DNA of 64,000 nt from Cytobacillus kochii (GCF_020171845.1 NZ_JAIVAM010000007.1:62001-126000); one strand, 5' to 3'. Shown: positions 44,252 to 55,336, counted from the first letter of the stretch. Made by a program: numbers and translations. The notes: a model not told the origin generated them from the sequence alone.

Positions 44252-45537
44252 TTCCCTTCTTTCCTTTCACTTTGGAGTCTTTTTTCAATCGATCTTGCAT
44301 GAGCTTCTAAACCTTCTAGTCTTGCAAATGAAGCGATTTTTTCCGCATTTGCTGTAAATCTACTTTCACTGTAGTAAATAATGCTCGATTTTTTTCGAAA
44401 ATCATCCACATTCAACGGGCTTGAAAATCTTGCTGTGCCGTTAGTTGGTAAGACATGATTAGGACCAGCAAAATAATCACCAACAGGCTCAGGGCTATAT
44501 CTACCTAAGAATATTGCACCCGCATGGCGGATAGCTCCTAAAAGTGATAATGGATTGACTGTTAAAACCTCCAAATGTTCAGGAGCAATTGTATTAATCA
44601 CTGCAATCGATTCTTCTATCGTCTCTGTCACATAAATACGACCAAATTGTTGAATCGATTGGCTGGCAATATCGTATTTTGGTAGAGTAGCTAACTGTTC
44701 TTCCACCTCGATGGCAACTTCGTTAGCGAGTTGTTCGCTATTCGTAACAAGGATGCTACAAGCCATTTCATCATGTTCTGCTTGTGATAATAAGTCTGCT
44801 GCTACTTCGGTTGGAATTGCTGAGTCATCAGCAAGAATAGCAATTTCACTTGGTCCAGCAATCATATCGATATCGACCTCACCATACACTTCTCTCTTCG
44901 CCAATGCGACGTAAATATTACCTGGGCCTGTTATTTTATCCACTGGTGCGATTGTCTCTGTACCATAGGCAAGTGCAGCTACCGCTTGAGCTCCACCTAC
45001 TTTATATATATCTGTTACCCCGGCAATATTCGCTGCAACAAGGACAGCAGATGGTATTTTTCCTGTTTTGCGCTCTACAGGAGAAACCATCACAATTCTT
45101 TCTACTCCTGCTACTTTTGCCGGCAAAACATTCATTAACACAGAAGATGGATAAGCCGCTTTTCCACCAGGCACGTATACACCAACAGAATCAATCGGCG
45201 TTATTTTTTGTCCGAGCAAGGTGCCATCGACTTCAGTCGTCATCCATGAATTTTGCAATTGCTTCATATGATAGTTTCTTATATTTTCTGCTGCTTCTTT
45301 TATAATTGAAATGGTTTCCTTAGATAATTCTCTATAAGCTTGGTCTATTTCTGCTGCTTTCACTTGATAATCATCTAATAGAATCCCATCAAATTTTTCT
45401 GTATAACGAATGATCGCTTGATCACCTTCTTGACGTACAGCTGCTATGATTTCCTTTACTGTTTGCCTTTGTTCTTCTGTCCCACCGTCAATGGAACGCT
45501 TGATAGAAAGGTCGTTTGTTACTTTTAATATGTCCAC
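44248..45537 (-). CDS. hisD: histidinol dehydrogenase
   Basis: A 429-residue zinc enzyme carrying out the last two NAD-dependent steps to histidine. The signature [17 protein letters not shown] and the catalytic/zinc-site [10 protein letters not shown] and [10 protein letters not shown] stretches are seen. The start is GTG at 45537, directly after the hisG stop. Confidence 0.97.
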   Translation of the reverse strand: MDILKVTNDLSIKRSIDGGTEEQRQTVKEIIAAVRQEGDQAIIRYTEKFDGILLDDYQVKAAEIDQAYRELSKETISIIKEAAENIRNYHMKQLQNSWMTTEVDGTLLGQKITPIDSVGVYVPGGKAAYPSSVLMNVLPAKVAGVERIVMVSPVERKTGKIPSAVLVAANIAGVTDIYKVGGAQAVAALAYGTETIAPVDKITGPGNIYVALAKREVYGEVDIDMIAGPSEIAILADDSAIPTEVAADLLSQAEHDEMACSILVTNSEQLANEVAIEVEEQLATLPKYDIASQSIQQFGRIYVTETIEESIAVINTIAPEHLEVLTVNPLSLLGAIRHAGAIFLGRYSPEPVGDYFAGPNHVLPTNGTARFSSPLNVDDFRKKSSIIYYSESRFTANAEKIASFARLEGLEAHARSIEKRLQSERKEGK

Positions 45538-46182
45538 TTACTTAACCACCTTTTCCTGCTCGATCACTTCTGTCAGTCTCTCAACCACATCACTTATACG
45601 TGCGTCTTTCATGCGGTAACTAACCGGATTGACGATGAGCCTTGATGTAATATTGACGATGTCTTCATATTCTATTAATCCATTTTCTTTTAATGTTCTT
45701 CCTGTAGAAACAATATCAACAATACGATCAGCTAAACCAATAAGCGGTGCCAATTCAATCGAACCGTTTAATTTAATAATCTCGACTTGCTCACCTTGTT
45801 CACGGAAATAAGCCGCTGCTACATTCGGGTATTTCGTAGCGATTTTCGGTGCGACATCATTCATTTGCGTATGAGGCAAGCCAGCAACAGCTAAATAGCA
45901 AGCACTAATCTGTAAATCAAGCAATTCATATACATCACGTTCTTCTTCAAGCATGACATCTTTCCCGGCTATTCCAAGATCGGCAACACCATATTCCACA
46001 TATGTTGGCACATCCATCGGTTTAGCTAAAATAAAGCGGAAACACTCTTCAGGTACATCGATAATTAATTTCCGCGAATCATCGAATTCAGGAGGCAACT
46101 CGAAGCCAGCCATTCTCAACATCTCCGCTGCCTCAGTAAAAATTCTTCCTTTTGGCATCGCAACTGTTAACCAATCCTTCAT
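45538..46182 (-). CDS. hisG: ATP phosphoribosyltransferase, short form
   Basis: A 214-residue catalytic subunit of the first, committed step of histidine synthesis. It is the short form, lacking the C-terminal regulatory domain, and so needs HisZ, encoded directly upstream with a 4-base overlap. Seen motifs: [15 protein letters not shown] and [13 protein letters not shown], plus [14 protein letters not shown]. Confidence 0.97.
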   Translation of the reverse strand: MKDWLTVAMPKGRIFTEAAEMLRMAGFELPPEFDDSRKLIIDVPEECFRFILAKPMDVPTYVEYGVADLGIAGKDVMLEEERDVYELLDLQISACYLAVAGLPHTQMNDVAPKIATKYPNVAAAYFREQGEQVEIIKLNGSIELAPLIGLADRIVDIVSTGRTLKENGLIEYEDIVNITSRLIVNPVSYRMKDARISDVVERLTEVIEQEKVVK

Positions 46183-47360
46183 CGCGACCCCTCCTTCTGT
46201 TTACCAACTAAATAAGTGATATCTTCATAAAGTGCTGAACAAGCATCAATATCTTCTACGCCATTAATATCTTGCAAAACGACTTTCTTCCCTTCAAGTC
46301 GTTGCTGTTCAGCTAACATAAAAGCTTCTTTTCTTCTTTCTAAACTAAACACAATACAGGAAAGAGGTGGTTGTTCAAATGGTTTGTCTAACGATTCAAG
46401 TAAATGATCTAATCGAATGGCAAAGCCAGTTGCACTTTTGGCTTTCCCAAACTTTTCTAGTAATAAATCATACCGCCCACCGCTGCCAATTGGAAAACCA
46501 ACATTACCTGCATACACTTCATAAACAATACCTGTGTAATAACTCATATGACTGACTAATGTTAGGTCCAATTTTATGAGGGCATCCTGTTGATAGTCAG
46601 CTATAATTCCCCATAAGGTTTTCAATTCATTTAACGCTTCGACGCCTGCATTGCACTCTAATAGGCCTTCCGCTTCCTTAATGACTTCTGGTCCGCCTCT
46701 TAATTTTAGAAACTGTTTTAACCTTTGTTTATCAATAGATGACAATGATAGCTGATCTACATGTACACGATAACCAACATAATTTTTCTCATAGAGGAAT
46801 CGCATCAATTGCTCCACTCTTTCATCTGTACCGAGTATCTCTTGGAAAAAACTCCTTACAAAGGCAATATGACCAACGGAAATCTGGAACTGCTCCAATC
46901 CTGTTTTCATTAGAGCGGAGGATATTAATCCTAAGCACTCTCCATCCGCACTAACTGTTGGATCACCAATACATTCGACACCGATTTGCTCAAATTCTGC
47001 CGGCCGTCCACCTTCTCGCTGTTGTGCCCGAAACACATTAGCCGAATAAGCTAAACGCTGTGGCAACTTTTCCTTTAATAACTTAGACGCAGCCACACGA
47101 GCAATAGGGGCTGTCATATCTGGTCTTAGTACAAGTGTATGTCCCTCATGATCCAGCAGTTTAAACAATTGTGTATCGAGAATAGCTGAAGCCGTACCAA
47201 CTGTCTCGTAATATTCCAACGTAGGCGTTTCAATAAATTGATAGCCCCAGCGTTTCATTTCATTGGCCATTGTCACCCGTACTTCTTCTTTCATCATATA
47301 TAGATTAGGCAATGTATCCCTCATGCCTAAAGGCTTTTCAAACATAAATAACCGACTCAA
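46179..47360 (-). CDS. hisZ: ATP phosphoribosyltransferase regulatory subunit
   Basis: A 393-residue paralogue of histidyl-tRNA synthetase (catalytic-core motifs degenerate) that forms a complex with short HisG and mediates histidine feedback. The stretches [29 protein letters not shown] and [12 protein letters not shown] are family-typical. I favour TTG at 47360: GAGGTG lies 6 bases upstream, while the in-frame GTG at 47369 is part of that ribosome site. First gene of the operon. Confidence 0.93.
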   Translation of the reverse strand: MSRLFMFEKPLGMRDTLPNLYMMKEEVRVTMANEMKRWGYQFIETPTLEYYETVGTASAILDTQLFKLLDHEGHTLVLRPDMTAPIARVAASKLLKEKLPQRLAYSANVFRAQQREGGRPAEFEQIGVECIGDPTVSADGECLGLISSALMKTGLEQFQISVGHIAFVRSFFQEILGTDERVEQLMRFLYEKNYVGYRVHVDQLSLSSIDKQRLKQFLKLRGGPEVIKEAEGLLECNAGVEALNELKTLWGIIADYQQDALIKLDLTLVSHMSYYTGIVYEVYAGNVGFPIGSGGRYDLLLEKFGKAKSATGFAIRLDHLLESLDKPFEQPPLSCIVFSLERRKEAFMLAEQQRLEGKKVVLQDINGVEDIDACSALYEDITYLVGKQKEGSR

Positions 47361-47420
47361 CTCGTTCACCTCATTTTTACTTTAGTTCGCTACCATGCTA
47401 ATAAATTGAAGTTACTTAGT

Positions 47421-47449
47421 AGTGTACGCTTCTCACCTCTAAACGTCAA
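47421..47449 (-). promoter_or_regulatory. histidine operon promoter
   Basis: Minus strand: -35 TTGACG (47444-47449), 17-base spacer, -10 TACACT (47421-47426). The leader is only about 50 nt. There is no T-box or attenuator, so control is not by a tRNA-sensing leader. Confidence 0.8.
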
Positions 47450-47879
47450 CCCTAAACACTTAATTTTGAGAAAAATGAAAGAAATTCACAACAAAGGGAT
47501 GTAATCTAAAATATTCTAATGGGGATGTAATGATCCCGCTTGTTGCCATAGTCTCAACTTCAGGGCGTTTACGATAATGGAGGGTTCTACTTTTGTTCAA
47601 CGTCCTTATCTTTAAGGGGCAGGTGTGAGAAAACAAAACAGGAGGAGTGCAAAAGCTCGTTTCATTGCTAAAAAGGGGACGAGGGAGTCAGGTCCTTATT
47701 TACGATAATCTAAACGGGCAGTAGGATTTTCTCCTTTGCGCTGTTATCCGCTTCGAGCGACCTCACGAAACTGGTGAATCTTCATGTCATGCGAGGGCAT
47801 GGCACCTTGGCGCCAAATCTGTCTGTAAAAATCTTTTTACGTACCTCAGTCTTTTTTTCTTGTTAACCTTCATCCGTAA
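47450..47879. other. gene-free stretch upstream of the his promoter
   Basis: No gene. It has a more even base composition than neighbouring gaps. It contains a direct repeat ATTACATCCC (two copies near 47500-47530), palindrome TTGGCGCCAA near 47807, and GTAAAAA-TC-TTTTTAC at 47825-47840. It might be a decayed mobile or repeated element; I cannot identify it. Confidence 0.4.
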
Positions 47880-47932
47880 CAAAAAAAACATCCGCTGTCC
47901 CCCTTTCTTTTCGAAAGTGAAGTTAGCAGATG
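47880..47932 (-). terminator. terminator of the hprK-yvoF operon
   Basis: Minus-strand arms CATCTGCT and AGCGGATG (one G-T pair), with a 28-base loop that has its own small stem, followed by TTTTTTTTGTT. Confidence 0.8.
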
Positions 47933-47933
47933 C

Positions 47934-48437
47934 TTATGACCGTTGTTCCATTTCTTCTTTTGTAAATATGATTTGCATTGGGTTACCACCTACGAAAGCA
48001 CCAGCGGGTACGTCTTTATGTACAAGTGTACCAGCGGAAACGATCGCACCATCTCCGATTACTATTCCTGGAAGAATCGTGCAGTTGGCACCAATCATGA
48101 CTTCGTTACCGATTTCTACAGTTCCCAGACGATATTCTTTAATCAAATATTCATGGGCTAAAATAGTAGTATTGTATCCAATCACACTATTGCGGCCCAC
48201 ACTGATTTTCTCTGGGAACATGACATCGAGCATTACCATAAGCGCAAATGAAGTCTGTTCACCGATTTTCATCCGTAAAAAGGTACGATAAAGCCAGCTT
48301 TTCACCCCTAAGAACGGGGTGTAACGTGCCAGCTGAATCACAACAAAGTTCTTTACTACTTTCAAAAAAGGGACCGTTTTATACACATGCCAAAGGGAGT
48401 TCGCTCCTTCAACAGGATAGCGTTCGGTTCTCCTCAT
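47934..48437 (-). CDS. yvoF: left-handed beta-helix acyltransferase YvoF
   Basis: A 167-residue hexapeptide-repeat acetyltransferase-like protein. Imperfect hexapeptides run from about residue 75 to 155 ([51 protein letters not shown]). The acceptor is unknown. It overlaps ppaX by 4 bases and ends the hprK operon. Confidence 0.9.
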   Translation of the reverse strand: MRRTERYPVEGANSLWHVYKTVPFLKVVKNFVVIQLARYTPFLGVKSWLYRTFLRMKIGEQTSFALMVMLDVMFPEKISVGRNSVIGYNTTILAHEYLIKEYRLGTVEIGNEVMIGANCTILPGIVIGDGAIVSAGTLVHKDVPAGAFVGGNPMQIIFTKEEMEQRS

Positions 48438-49084
48438 CTGTTTAATTCCTCTAAAATCGTTAATAAGTCCGGCATTGTTTCTAACATATAGTCAGGATCA
48501 AATTGAAGAAGATGATCCCTTCCTTTACTTGACCAAGCAACACCTGCTGTCACCGTACCTGCATTTCTGCCACCTATAATATCATGATGATTATCACCAA
48601 TCATGATGGCTTCTTGTGGTTCTGAGTCCAATAGTGATAATGCTTTTAAAACAGGCTCAGCATCCGGTTTAGGCTTTTCTACATGATCAAGGGCAACAAT
48701 CACTTCAAAAAATTCATCCAGCTTTGTTAAGCGTAAACCCTTTTCAACAACGTCTAGCATCTTTGTTGTTACGATGCCCAATTTATAACCCGATTCCTTT
48801 AGTGTGCGGACCGTCTCATACACGCCTGAAAACTCTTTCACTAATACATCATGGTTTTCTTTATTAAATGTACGATACATATGAACCATCTCATCCGCAC
48901 GGTCCCTATCAATTGATGTAAATGTCTCGACTAATGTTGGACCCATAAAAGGTAGTACATCCTGACGCTGATAGCTATCTGGATAATAATGATTTAATGT
49001 ATGCAAAAATGAAGAGATAATTAGTTCATTCGTATCTATTAACGTTCCATCTAAATCGAATAATATTGTATCAATTTTAGCCAT
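48434..49084 (-). CDS. ppaX: pyrophosphatase PpaX
   Basis: A 216-residue HAD-superfamily enzyme with nucleophile motif [12 protein letters not shown] and C-terminal [16 protein letters not shown]. In B. subtilis PpaX hydrolyses the pyrophosphate released when HprK/P dephosphorylates P-Ser-HPr, and it is encoded in the same operon. ATG at 49084 follows AAAGGAAG; an in-frame extension to 49114 is yvoD read out of frame. Confidence 0.95.
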   Translation of the reverse strand: MAKIDTILFDLDGTLIDTNELIISSFLHTLNHYYPDSYQRQDVLPFMGPTLVETFTSIDRDRADEMVHMYRTFNKENHDVLVKEFSGVYETVRTLKESGYKLGIVTTKMLDVVEKGLRLTKLDEFFEVIVALDHVEKPKPDAEPVLKALSLLDSEPQEAIMIGDNHHDIIGGRNAGTVTAGVAWSSKGRDHLLQFDPDYMLETMPDLLTILEELNR

Positions 49085-50018
49085 AATACGCTTCCTTTCT
49101 CGGTGTTGCTTCAAGCTTCCTCCAAATCATCCCGACAATCATTGTTAAAATCACAGCGACTACGATGCGAATAAGAAGAAGTGGTAACACAGGTATTCCT
49201 AAAGGTATAAAGATAAGAGTATCCTCCACAACCGCATGACAAGCTACTAAGAAAATAAACGCTAAAGTGACATCTTTTTGACTAACGCCATCCTCTTCTA
49301 CTGCTTGAATCATCACACCGGCTCCAAATGCTAAGCCAAACAATAATCCTGATGCTAAAGTTGTCGATGTATTTTCTCTCATCCCTAGCTTTCTTGTTAA
49401 TGGGGCCATCCATTTAGAAAATACTGCAAGCCATTTACGGTCTTTCATAATCTGTACAATTACCATTAATGGAATGACAATAATCGCTAATTGAAAAATA
49501 CCGAGACCTGCTTTTTCTACTGCATTCCATACAATCGGCCATATGCCTTCAATCGTTTCTTCGCTTGCTCCAACAAAACCATACTCTGCCATCTCAGAAC
49601 CGCCATTCCAAACGAGATTAATAATAATCCCCGATAGAAAGGCTAAACCGAGCCGAACAGCGAGCACAATCCATAGTTTAACGCCTACTTTCATGGCTAC
49701 ACTTGTTTCAATCAGTAAGTTATGAGAAAACGAAAGCATGACTGCTAGTATAAATACTTCTTTTACCGTTAAATCCAACGTGAGAATCGCACCAATACCA
49801 GCATAAACATTCAAGAAGTTTCCTAAAACTAAAGGAATGGCCGCATCCCCCGATAGACCAAATATTCCCATAATCGGTGCGATTAATTCAATCACCCATG
49901 GTAAAACTGGCGTATGTTGCAATAACGCCACAATTAACGTAACAGGAAAGATAATTTTCCCCAATGTCCAAGTCGTCTTAAAACCAACCTTTAATCCTGC
50001 TTTAACAGAATGTATCAC
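49077..50018 (-). CDS. yvoD: nucleoside-recognition (Gate) domain membrane protein YvoD
   Basis: A 313-residue membrane protein with about eight hydrophobic segments and two gate-type repeats ([21 protein letters not shown] near the start, [21 protein letters not shown] in the second half). Transported substrate unknown. It overlaps ppaX by 8 bases and follows lgt after 24 bases. Confidence 0.88.
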   Translation of the reverse strand: MIHSVKAGLKVGFKTTWTLGKIIFPVTLIVALLQHTPVLPWVIELIAPIMGIFGLSGDAAIPLVLGNFLNVYAGIGAILTLDLTVKEVFILAVMLSFSHNLLIETSVAMKVGVKLWIVLAVRLGLAFLSGIIINLVWNGGSEMAEYGFVGASEETIEGIWPIVWNAVEKAGLGIFQLAIIVIPLMVIVQIMKDRKWLAVFSKWMAPLTRKLGMRENTSTTLASGLLFGLAFGAGVMIQAVEEDGVSQKDVTLAFIFLVACHAVVEDTLIFIPLGIPVLPLLLIRIVVAVILTMIVGMIWRKLEATPRKEAYYG

Positions 50019-50042
50019 CTGCTACTCCCCCTCTGCTGACCC

Positions 50043-50879
50043 TTACTTTGCTTTTGCTTGTTTCTGTGGAGGATCTAAATACCTCTCTTTTGCATTCCCA
50101 CTTATTCTTCTATATATAATAATTACGATAGCCCCAACTATTAATATGATCGATAGCATTTGTGCTGCTCTTAACATTTCAGTCACCATTAAGCTATCGG
50201 TTCTCATTCCCTCGATAAAGTATCTACCGATAGAGTACCAAATCACGTAGCTAAGGAATAATTCCCCTCTTTTTAAATTAGCACGTCTTAGTAGTAGTAG
50301 CAGTGCAAATCCAGCGAAATTCCAAACTGACTCATATAAAAATGTCGGATGATAATAAGCCCCATTAATATACATCCCGTTAATAATGAATTCTGGTAGA
50401 TGCATGTTTTCTAAGAATTGTCGACTTACTTCACTACCATGCGCCTCTTGGTTGACGAAATTCCCCCAACGTCCAATGGCTTGGCCGAGGATGATACTAG
50501 GTGCAGCAATATCCGCTAATTGCCAAAAGGATACACCACGCTTCTTTGCAAAAATAATCGCAGTGACAACTGCTCCGATTAATGCACCGTGAATGGCGAT
50601 GCCTCCGTTCCAAATTTTAATGATTTCACCTGGATACTGAGAATAGTAGTCCCATTCAAAGATCACATAATAAATCCTTGCACAAATAATTGAAATCGGA
50701 ATAGCCCATAACAATAAATCAGCAAATAAATCCTTACCTAGTCCTCTTTTCTCTGACTCTCTCATCGCCAAAATAAGACCGAGTGCAATGCCGATACCGA
50801 TGATTAAGCCATACCATCTAACAGACAATGGCCCTAAACTAAAGGCAACCGGATCAATTGGCGCCACTGTTAACAACAT
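50043..50879 (-). CDS. lgt: prolipoprotein diacylglyceryl transferase
   Basis: A 278-residue polytopic membrane enzyme that adds diacylglycerol to the lipobox cysteine of prolipoproteins. The signature [13 protein letters not shown] and [12 protein letters not shown] are present, with about seven membrane helices. ATG at 50879 has AAAGGAG 8 bases upstream; an in-frame ATG at 50885 is too close. Confidence 0.97.
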   Translation of the reverse strand: MLLTVAPIDPVAFSLGPLSVRWYGLIIGIGIALGLILAMRESEKRGLGKDLFADLLLWAIPISIICARIYYVIFEWDYYSQYPGEIIKIWNGGIAIHGALIGAVVTAIIFAKKRGVSFWQLADIAAPSIILGQAIGRWGNFVNQEAHGSEVSRQFLENMHLPEFIINGMYINGAYYHPTFLYESVWNFAGFALLLLLRRANLKRGELFLSYVIWYSIGRYFIEGMRTDSLMVTEMLRAAQMLSIILIVGAIVIIIYRRISGNAKERYLDPPQKQAKAK

Positions 50880-50913
50880 AGTCATATCTCCTTTAATTAT
50901 GTATTAATAAATC

Positions 50914-51849
50914 TCAACGATCTTCATGATCGCCATCTTCAATTACATCCGTTAAACGATTTGTAAATTGCTCTGCTGCATTTACACCCATACGTTTTAA
51001 TCTAAAATTCATTGCCGCTACCTCAATAATAACCGCTAAGTTTCGACCTGGGCGGACAGGAATGGTCATTTTAATTAACTCCGTATCAATAATCTTCATC
51101 TTTTCTTCTTCTAAACCTAAACGATCATACTGTTTTTGAGCATCCCATATTTCTAAATCCATCACAAGGGAAATCTTTTTAAATCGGCGAATGGCACCTG
51201 CACCAAATAAAGTCATGACATTAATAATACCAAGTCCACGAATTTCTAATAAATGCTCAATGAGTTCTGGTGCACTACCGACTAATGTGTCCTCATCTTC
51301 TTGTCTAATTTCTACACAATCGTCCGCTACTAAGCGATGTCCTCTTTTGACAAGTTCTAATGCCGTCTCACTCTTACCGACACCACTCTTTCCTGTAATG
51401 AGGACTCCCACGCCATATATATCGACTAACACTCCATGGATGGCAGTCGTAGGGGCTAACTTACTTTCTAGGAAATTCGTCAAAAGGCTAGAAAAACGCG
51501 TGGTTTTTTGCTTTGTTCTTAAAATCGGTACGGCTTCTCTCTCAGCCGCTTCAAGTAATTCTTCTGGTACTTCTAGCTCTCTCGTAATAATGATTGCTGG
51601 AGTAATGTCAGAGCATAGCATCTCCAGTCTTGCTTCTCTCTCTTCGTCATTTAGTTTTTCAGCAAATGACAGTTCTGTTTTCCCTAATAATTGTATGCGT
51701 TCTGCCGGAAAATAATCAAAATAGCCAGCCAATTCAAGACCTGGTCGAGAAATATCACTCGTAACAATCGGACGGTTGATACCTTCTTCACCGCTTAGTA
51801 ATTCTAACCCGAATTTTTCGATAACATCCTTTGTGCGAACCTTTGCCAC
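50914..51849 (-). CDS. hprK: HPr kinase/phosphorylase
   Basis: A 311-residue bifunctional sensor that phosphorylates HPr and Crh on Ser46 with ATP or PPi, or removes the phosphate with Pi. Walker [10 protein letters not shown] lies near residue 154, and the family signature [20 protein letters not shown] near 205. GTG start at 51849 after AAGGAGGGG. First of hprK-lgt-yvoD-ppaX-yvoF. Confidence 0.97.
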   Translation of the reverse strand: MAKVRTKDVIEKFGLELLSGEEGINRPIVTSDISRPGLELAGYFDYFPAERIQLLGKTELSFAEKLNDEEREARLEMLCSDITPAIIITRELEVPEELLEAAEREAVPILRTKQKTTRFSSLLTNFLESKLAPTTAIHGVLVDIYGVGVLITGKSGVGKSETALELVKRGHRLVADDCVEIRQEDEDTLVGSAPELIEHLLEIRGLGIINVMTLFGAGAIRRFKKISLVMDLEIWDAQKQYDRLGLEEEKMKIIDTELIKMTIPVRPGRNLAVIIEVAAMNFRLKRMGVNAAEQFTNRLTDVIEDGDHEDR

Positions 51850-51994
51850 TCTTACCCCTCCTTATCCTGTAGTTATCTATTCTTCTTTCATCCATTCTCA
51901 TCTGATACGTTTTTTATTTTAGCACTTTTTACGCGAGAACCAAACGCTTTAAATTGAAACTGTCATTGTATACGAAAAAACCCGTTCCATATCA

Positions 51995-52023
51995 TTGTCG
52001 ACTCTCGTTGTTTATTATACACT
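51995..52023 (+). promoter_or_regulatory. promoter of nagA
   Basis: -35 TTGTCG (51995-52000), 17-base spacer, -10 TACACT (52018-52023). Confidence 0.65.
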
Positions 52024-52087
52024 GAAACGAAATAAATGGAGAGAATGACTAATCAATACATTGAACAAAAGGGAGGGATTTTAGTTA

Positions 52088-53245
52088 ATGGATAAGAAGA
52101 CCCTTTTTATTAATGCCGATATTATTTTTCAACATTATGTTTCACCAAACAGTTATCTAACATTAAATGGCCATCTGATTGAAGATTTCGGTGAAATGGC
52201 TTCATGTCCACAGACTACTCGCTACGATTACATATATGATTTAAAAAACAGTAGCTATATTAGTCCTGGCTTTATTGATCTCCATATACATGGTGTGGCT
52301 GGTGCCGATGCGATGGATGGTACAGCCACTGCCTTAAAGACCATTTCACAGATATTACCTAAAGAAGGAACAACAAGTTTCTTAGCAACAACCATTACTT
52401 CTCCAACAAAAAAAATAACTCAAGCCATTGAAAATATCGCCCGTTTTCATGCTTATAAAGGGGCAAAAGTACTTGGCATACATCTAGAGGGCCCTTTTAT
52501 CAATCTACATCAGGCAGGTGCACAGCCAAAAGCAGATATACAAGAGTCCAATCCCCATTTATTTTCCTACTGGCAATCACTGGCTCAAGGTCAAATAAAA
52601 CTGGTTACGTATGCACCCGAAATGGATCCACACCAAAGGTTATTACACCAAATAATTGCAGACGGAGCCATCCCATCAATTGGTCATTCAGAAGCTACTT
52701 ACGAACAAGTCGAAACCGTTCATTCTTACGGCGTCTCTCATATGACTCACCTCTTCAATGGTATGCTTGGCATACATCATCGCGAAATTGGGACAGCAGG
52801 TGCCGCACTTTTACTTGATTCCTTTACTGCCGAAATCATTGCCGATGGTCTACATATTAGCCCAGAAATGATTCAACTGCTGTTGAAGGTTAAAGGATAT
52901 CAAAGCCTGATTTTAATTACTGACAGTATAAGGGCAAAGCATATGGAAGATGGGGAATATGAGTTAGGTGGACAAACAGTTCATCTGCAATCAGGTGTAG
53001 CGACATTAGTCGATGGAACGCTTGCCGGAAGTATACTAAAGATGAATGAAGCGATTAAAAATATGATACATTTTACTGATATCGCTTTGCATGAAGCCAT
53101 CCATATGGCTACCGTCAACCCAGCAAAGAAAATCGGCCAGTTTCATTGCATCGGTAGTATCGATCGTGGCAAGGAAGCTGATTTAGTGATTTTAAATAGG
53201 GAATTATATGTAATAGATACCTTTTGTAAAGGTGAAAGGATGTAA
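52088..53245 (+). CDS. nagA: N-acetylglucosamine-6-phosphate deacetylase
   Basis: A 385-residue amidohydrolase making glucosamine 6-phosphate and acetate. Metal and catalytic motifs: DLHIHGVAGADAMD, HLEGPFIN, SIGHSEATYEQ, MTHLFNGM and the catalytic Asp in LITDSIRAKHMEDG. GGGAGGG lies about 11 bases before ATG. In B. subtilis nagA is followed by nagB and the regulator nagR; neither follows here. Confidence 0.95.
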   Translation: MDKKTLFINADIIFQHYVSPNSYLTLNGHLIEDFGEMASCPQTTRYDYIYDLKNSSYISPGFIDLHIHGVAGADAMDGTATALKTISQILPKEGTTSFLATTITSPTKKITQAIENIARFHAYKGAKVLGIHLEGPFINLHQAGAQPKADIQESNPHLFSYWQSLAQGQIKLVTYAPEMDPHQRLLHQIIADGAIPSIGHSEATYEQVETVHSYGVSHMTHLFNGMLGIHHREIGTAGAALLLDSFTAEIIADGLHISPEMIQLLLKVKGYQSLILITDSIRAKHMEDGEYELGGQTVHLQSGVATLVDGTLAGSILKMNEAIKNMIHFTDIALHEAIHMATVNPAKKIGQFHCIGSIDRGKEADLVILNRELYVIDTFCKGERM

Positions 53246-53362
53246 TTAAGGCATTCTGCCCGGGGATTCAAAGACTATTCTATATTGTACGGTGATTTAT
53301 AGGCTCTTTGGTAGTCGACGTGGTTTTTGCTTGAATCGAAGGTGTTATTAGATTTTAAGCTC

Positions 53363-53395
53363 AAAAAAGCAGGAAGATGTCTCATCTCCCTGCTT
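53363..53395 (-). terminator. terminator of the SDR gene
   Basis: Minus-strand arms AAGCAGG(G)AGATG and CATCT(T)CCTGCTT with a 3-base loop, followed by TTTTGAG. Confidence 0.8.
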
Positions 53396-53407
53396 CATTC
53401 ATCATTA

Positions 53408-54190
53408 TTAATATTTATAAGATTGTCCACCATCGATCGGTACAACCGTTGCATTAATGAAGTCTGCTTGGTTTGATAGTAAGAATGCTACTAGGTAGCC
53501 GACTTCTTCTGGTTTACCAAAGCGTTTCATTGGATTGACGCTAACAAATTCTTTTCCTGCTTCTTCCCAATTGTCTCCGCCCATTTGTTTCAATGATCCT
53601 TCAACCATCGGCGTCATAATCGCACCAGGAGCGATTGCTTTAATACTTACACCAAATTGGCCATATTCGATTCCAGAGTTTCTTGTTAAGCCTACTACAC
53701 CATGTTTACTTGCAGCATACCCTGATTGATTACCAACTCCACGGATTCCACCAACGGAAGCGGTATTAACAATTGAACCATGACCTTGTTCTTTCATCAC
53801 TTTTAACACATGCTTCATACCGTAAAATACGCCGTTTAAGTTAATATCAACTACACGTTGGAATTCTTCGATACCGAAGTCTTCTGTTAAGTTTTGTTTC
53901 CCTTCGATGCCTGCATTATTGAAGAAGCCATCGATTTTACCAAATTTCTCAACAGCAAACGCCACGTATTTTTTTACATCTTCTTCATTCGCTACGTTCG
54001 CTTCGATTGTTTCTATCTCTGCTTGAGGTGCTGCTGTAAGTATTTCTTGTTTACTTTCCTCTAAGCCTTTTGCATTTAAATCTACTAAAACAAGTTTACC
54101 GCCTTCTACTGCTACTTGATTTGCTGCCGCTCTACCAAGGCCAGATCCCCCACCTGTAATGATAACGACTTTATCTTCAAAACGATTCAT
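53408..54190 (-). CDS. short-chain dehydrogenase/reductase
   Basis: A 260-residue classical SDR. Cofactor motif TGGGSGLGRAAA is at residues 12-23; VLVDLN with Asp at the end of beta-2 favours NAD. NNAG and the active-site Ser/Tyr/Lys (TASVGG, SGYAASKHG) are present. It resembles levodione reductase and gluconate 5-dehydrogenase relatives; substrate unknown. It is divergent from a TetR-type gene that likely controls it. Confidence 0.9.
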   Translation of the reverse strand: MNRFEDKVVIITGGGSGLGRAAANQVAVEGGKLVLVDLNAKGLEESKQEILTAAPQAEIETIEANVANEEDVKKYVAFAVEKFGKIDGFFNNAGIEGKQNLTEDFGIEEFQRVVDINLNGVFYGMKHVLKVMKEQGHGSIVNTASVGGIRGVGNQSGYAASKHGVVGLTRNSGIEYGQFGVSIKAIAPGAIMTPMVEGSLKQMGGDNWEEAGKEFVSVNPMKRFGKPEEVGYLVAFLLSNQADFINATVVPIDGGQSYKY

Positions 54191-54291
54191 ATAAAACTAC
54201 CCCTTTCATATGCGTTGTGGTACTATTTTCACAACTTCTCTTTTAGTGTAAACGGATTCATAATTAGCAACAATCAGTAATTCTTTTGAAT

Positions 54292-54325
54292 TTGTCGATA
54301 GAATCTACACATTACTATAATGTGT
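54292..54325 (+). promoter_or_regulatory. promoter of the TetR-type gene with palindromic operator
   Basis: -35 TTGTCG (54292-54297), 18-base spacer, -10 TATAAT (54316-54321). The perfect inverted repeat ACACATTA-CTA-TAATGTGT (54307-54325) covers the -10 region, an arrangement expected for autorepression. Confidence 0.7.
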
Positions 54326-54347
54326 TTATTTTAGGAGGAAAAATACA

Positions 54348-54971
54348 TTGGTTGAGTATAAAAGTAATATCTCTAAGCAAAGTGAGCGGACGAAATCCTC
54401 TTTCAAAAAAGCTTTCATTGACCTTATTCATGAAAAAGGCTATAGCCATGTAACAGTGACGGATATTATTAAGCGAGCCGATTATAATCGCACGACGTTT
54501 TATCTTCATTTTCAAGATAAGCAATGCCTAACGGATGAATTGCAAAGAGAAATGTTCAAACAAGTAAAAGAAAAAAGCATGAATAAATATGAAAGAGGCA
54601 AAGCCATCAGTATTACCGAGATGGATCCAAAATCATTTGAACTAACACACTTCATATACTCTGAGCAAGCTTATTTCAATCTTTTATTAAAAAACGATAC
54701 CATCCCAGGATTGCATCGAGATCTACCTAAAGCGATTTATGAAGTATTGGAGGAGAGTTTTATCTTATCAGCGATTAATCAACTAGATATTAACTACTCG
54801 GTCCATAAACTCTATATGGCCCATGGGACAGCAGGACTACTCGTCAACTGGATTGAAAATGGTTATGATGTCAGCCCTGATGACATGAGTCTGCGCTTGA
54901 TTCAAATATTACATTCATTTGCTAAGGAGTTTTCAATTGCAACTAAAAGCAAAAACACACCACCCATTTAA
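54348..54971 (+). CDS. TetR/AcrR-family transcriptional regulator
   Basis: A 207-residue regulator with N-terminal helix-turn-helix (ERTKSSFKKAFIDLIHEKGYSHVTVTDIIKRADYNRTTFYLHFQDK) at about residues 13-57, and a variable ligand domain. The C-terminal part resembles the TetR_C domain of Firmicutes homologues. TTG start with AGGAGG 9 bases upstream. It is divergent from the SDR gene. Confidence 0.9.
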   Translation: MVEYKSNISKQSERTKSSFKKAFIDLIHEKGYSHVTVTDIIKRADYNRTTFYLHFQDKQCLTDELQREMFKQVKEKSMNKYERGKAISITEMDPKSFELTHFIYSEQAYFNLLLKNDTIPGLHRDLPKAIYEVLEESFILSAINQLDINYSVHKLYMAHGTAGLLVNWIENGYDVSPDDMSLRLIQILHSFAKEFSIATKSKNTPPI

Positions 54972-54990
54972 AAAAGGCGGTGTGTTTTTA
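54951..54990. terminator. bidirectional terminator between TetR-type gene and yvlD
   Basis: Arms AAACACACCACC and GGCGGTGTGTTT (one mismatch) with T-runs on both strands. It overlaps the stop codon region of the TetR-type gene. Confidence 0.85.
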
Positions 54991-54991
54991 C

Positions 54992-55336
54992 TTAATCCCA
55001 GAGAACCTTTTGTATAATCAAATTTGCTACTGACATAATAATTGCCACCAGAATAGCTGTGCCAAAGCCGGCAATCTCAAAAGTATCTCCCATTAATCCA
55101 CTCGTAATCATTAAGGTTACTGCATTGATAACGAATAAAAATAACCCTAACGAAATGACCGTAATTGGTAATGTCAATAAAATCAATATCGGTCTAACAA
55201 TTATATTAAGAATGGATAGGATAAAACTAGCTAACAAGGCAGATCCGAAACCTGATAAATAAAAAGAATCTCCTATAAAGCCAGATAAAGCAATAAATAA
55301 TATGGCATTAATGACAATACCAATTAACCATTTCAT
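54992..55336 (-). CDS. yvlD: phage-holin-family-4 membrane protein YvlD
   Basis: A 114-residue protein with four hydrophobic helices and the family pattern IGIVINAILFIALSGFI ... NIIVRPILILLTLPI. Membrane role unknown; related genes in B. subtilis belong to an envelope-stress operon. It follows yvlB after 18 bases. The yvlC (PspC-like) gene found between them in B. subtilis is absent. Confidence 0.9.
   Translation of the reverse strand: MKWLIGIVINAILFIALSGFIGDSFYLSGFGSALLASFILSILNIIVRPILILLTLPITVISLGLFLFVINAVTLMITSGLMGDTFEIAGFGTAILVAIIMSVANLIIQKVLWD

Noticed and set aside
47370..47580. T-box leader for the histidine operon
   Set aside because: The promoter at 47421-47449 leaves only a 50-nt leader. 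The GGCAACAAGCGGGATC stretch upstream lies before the promoter and does not match the T-box consensus.
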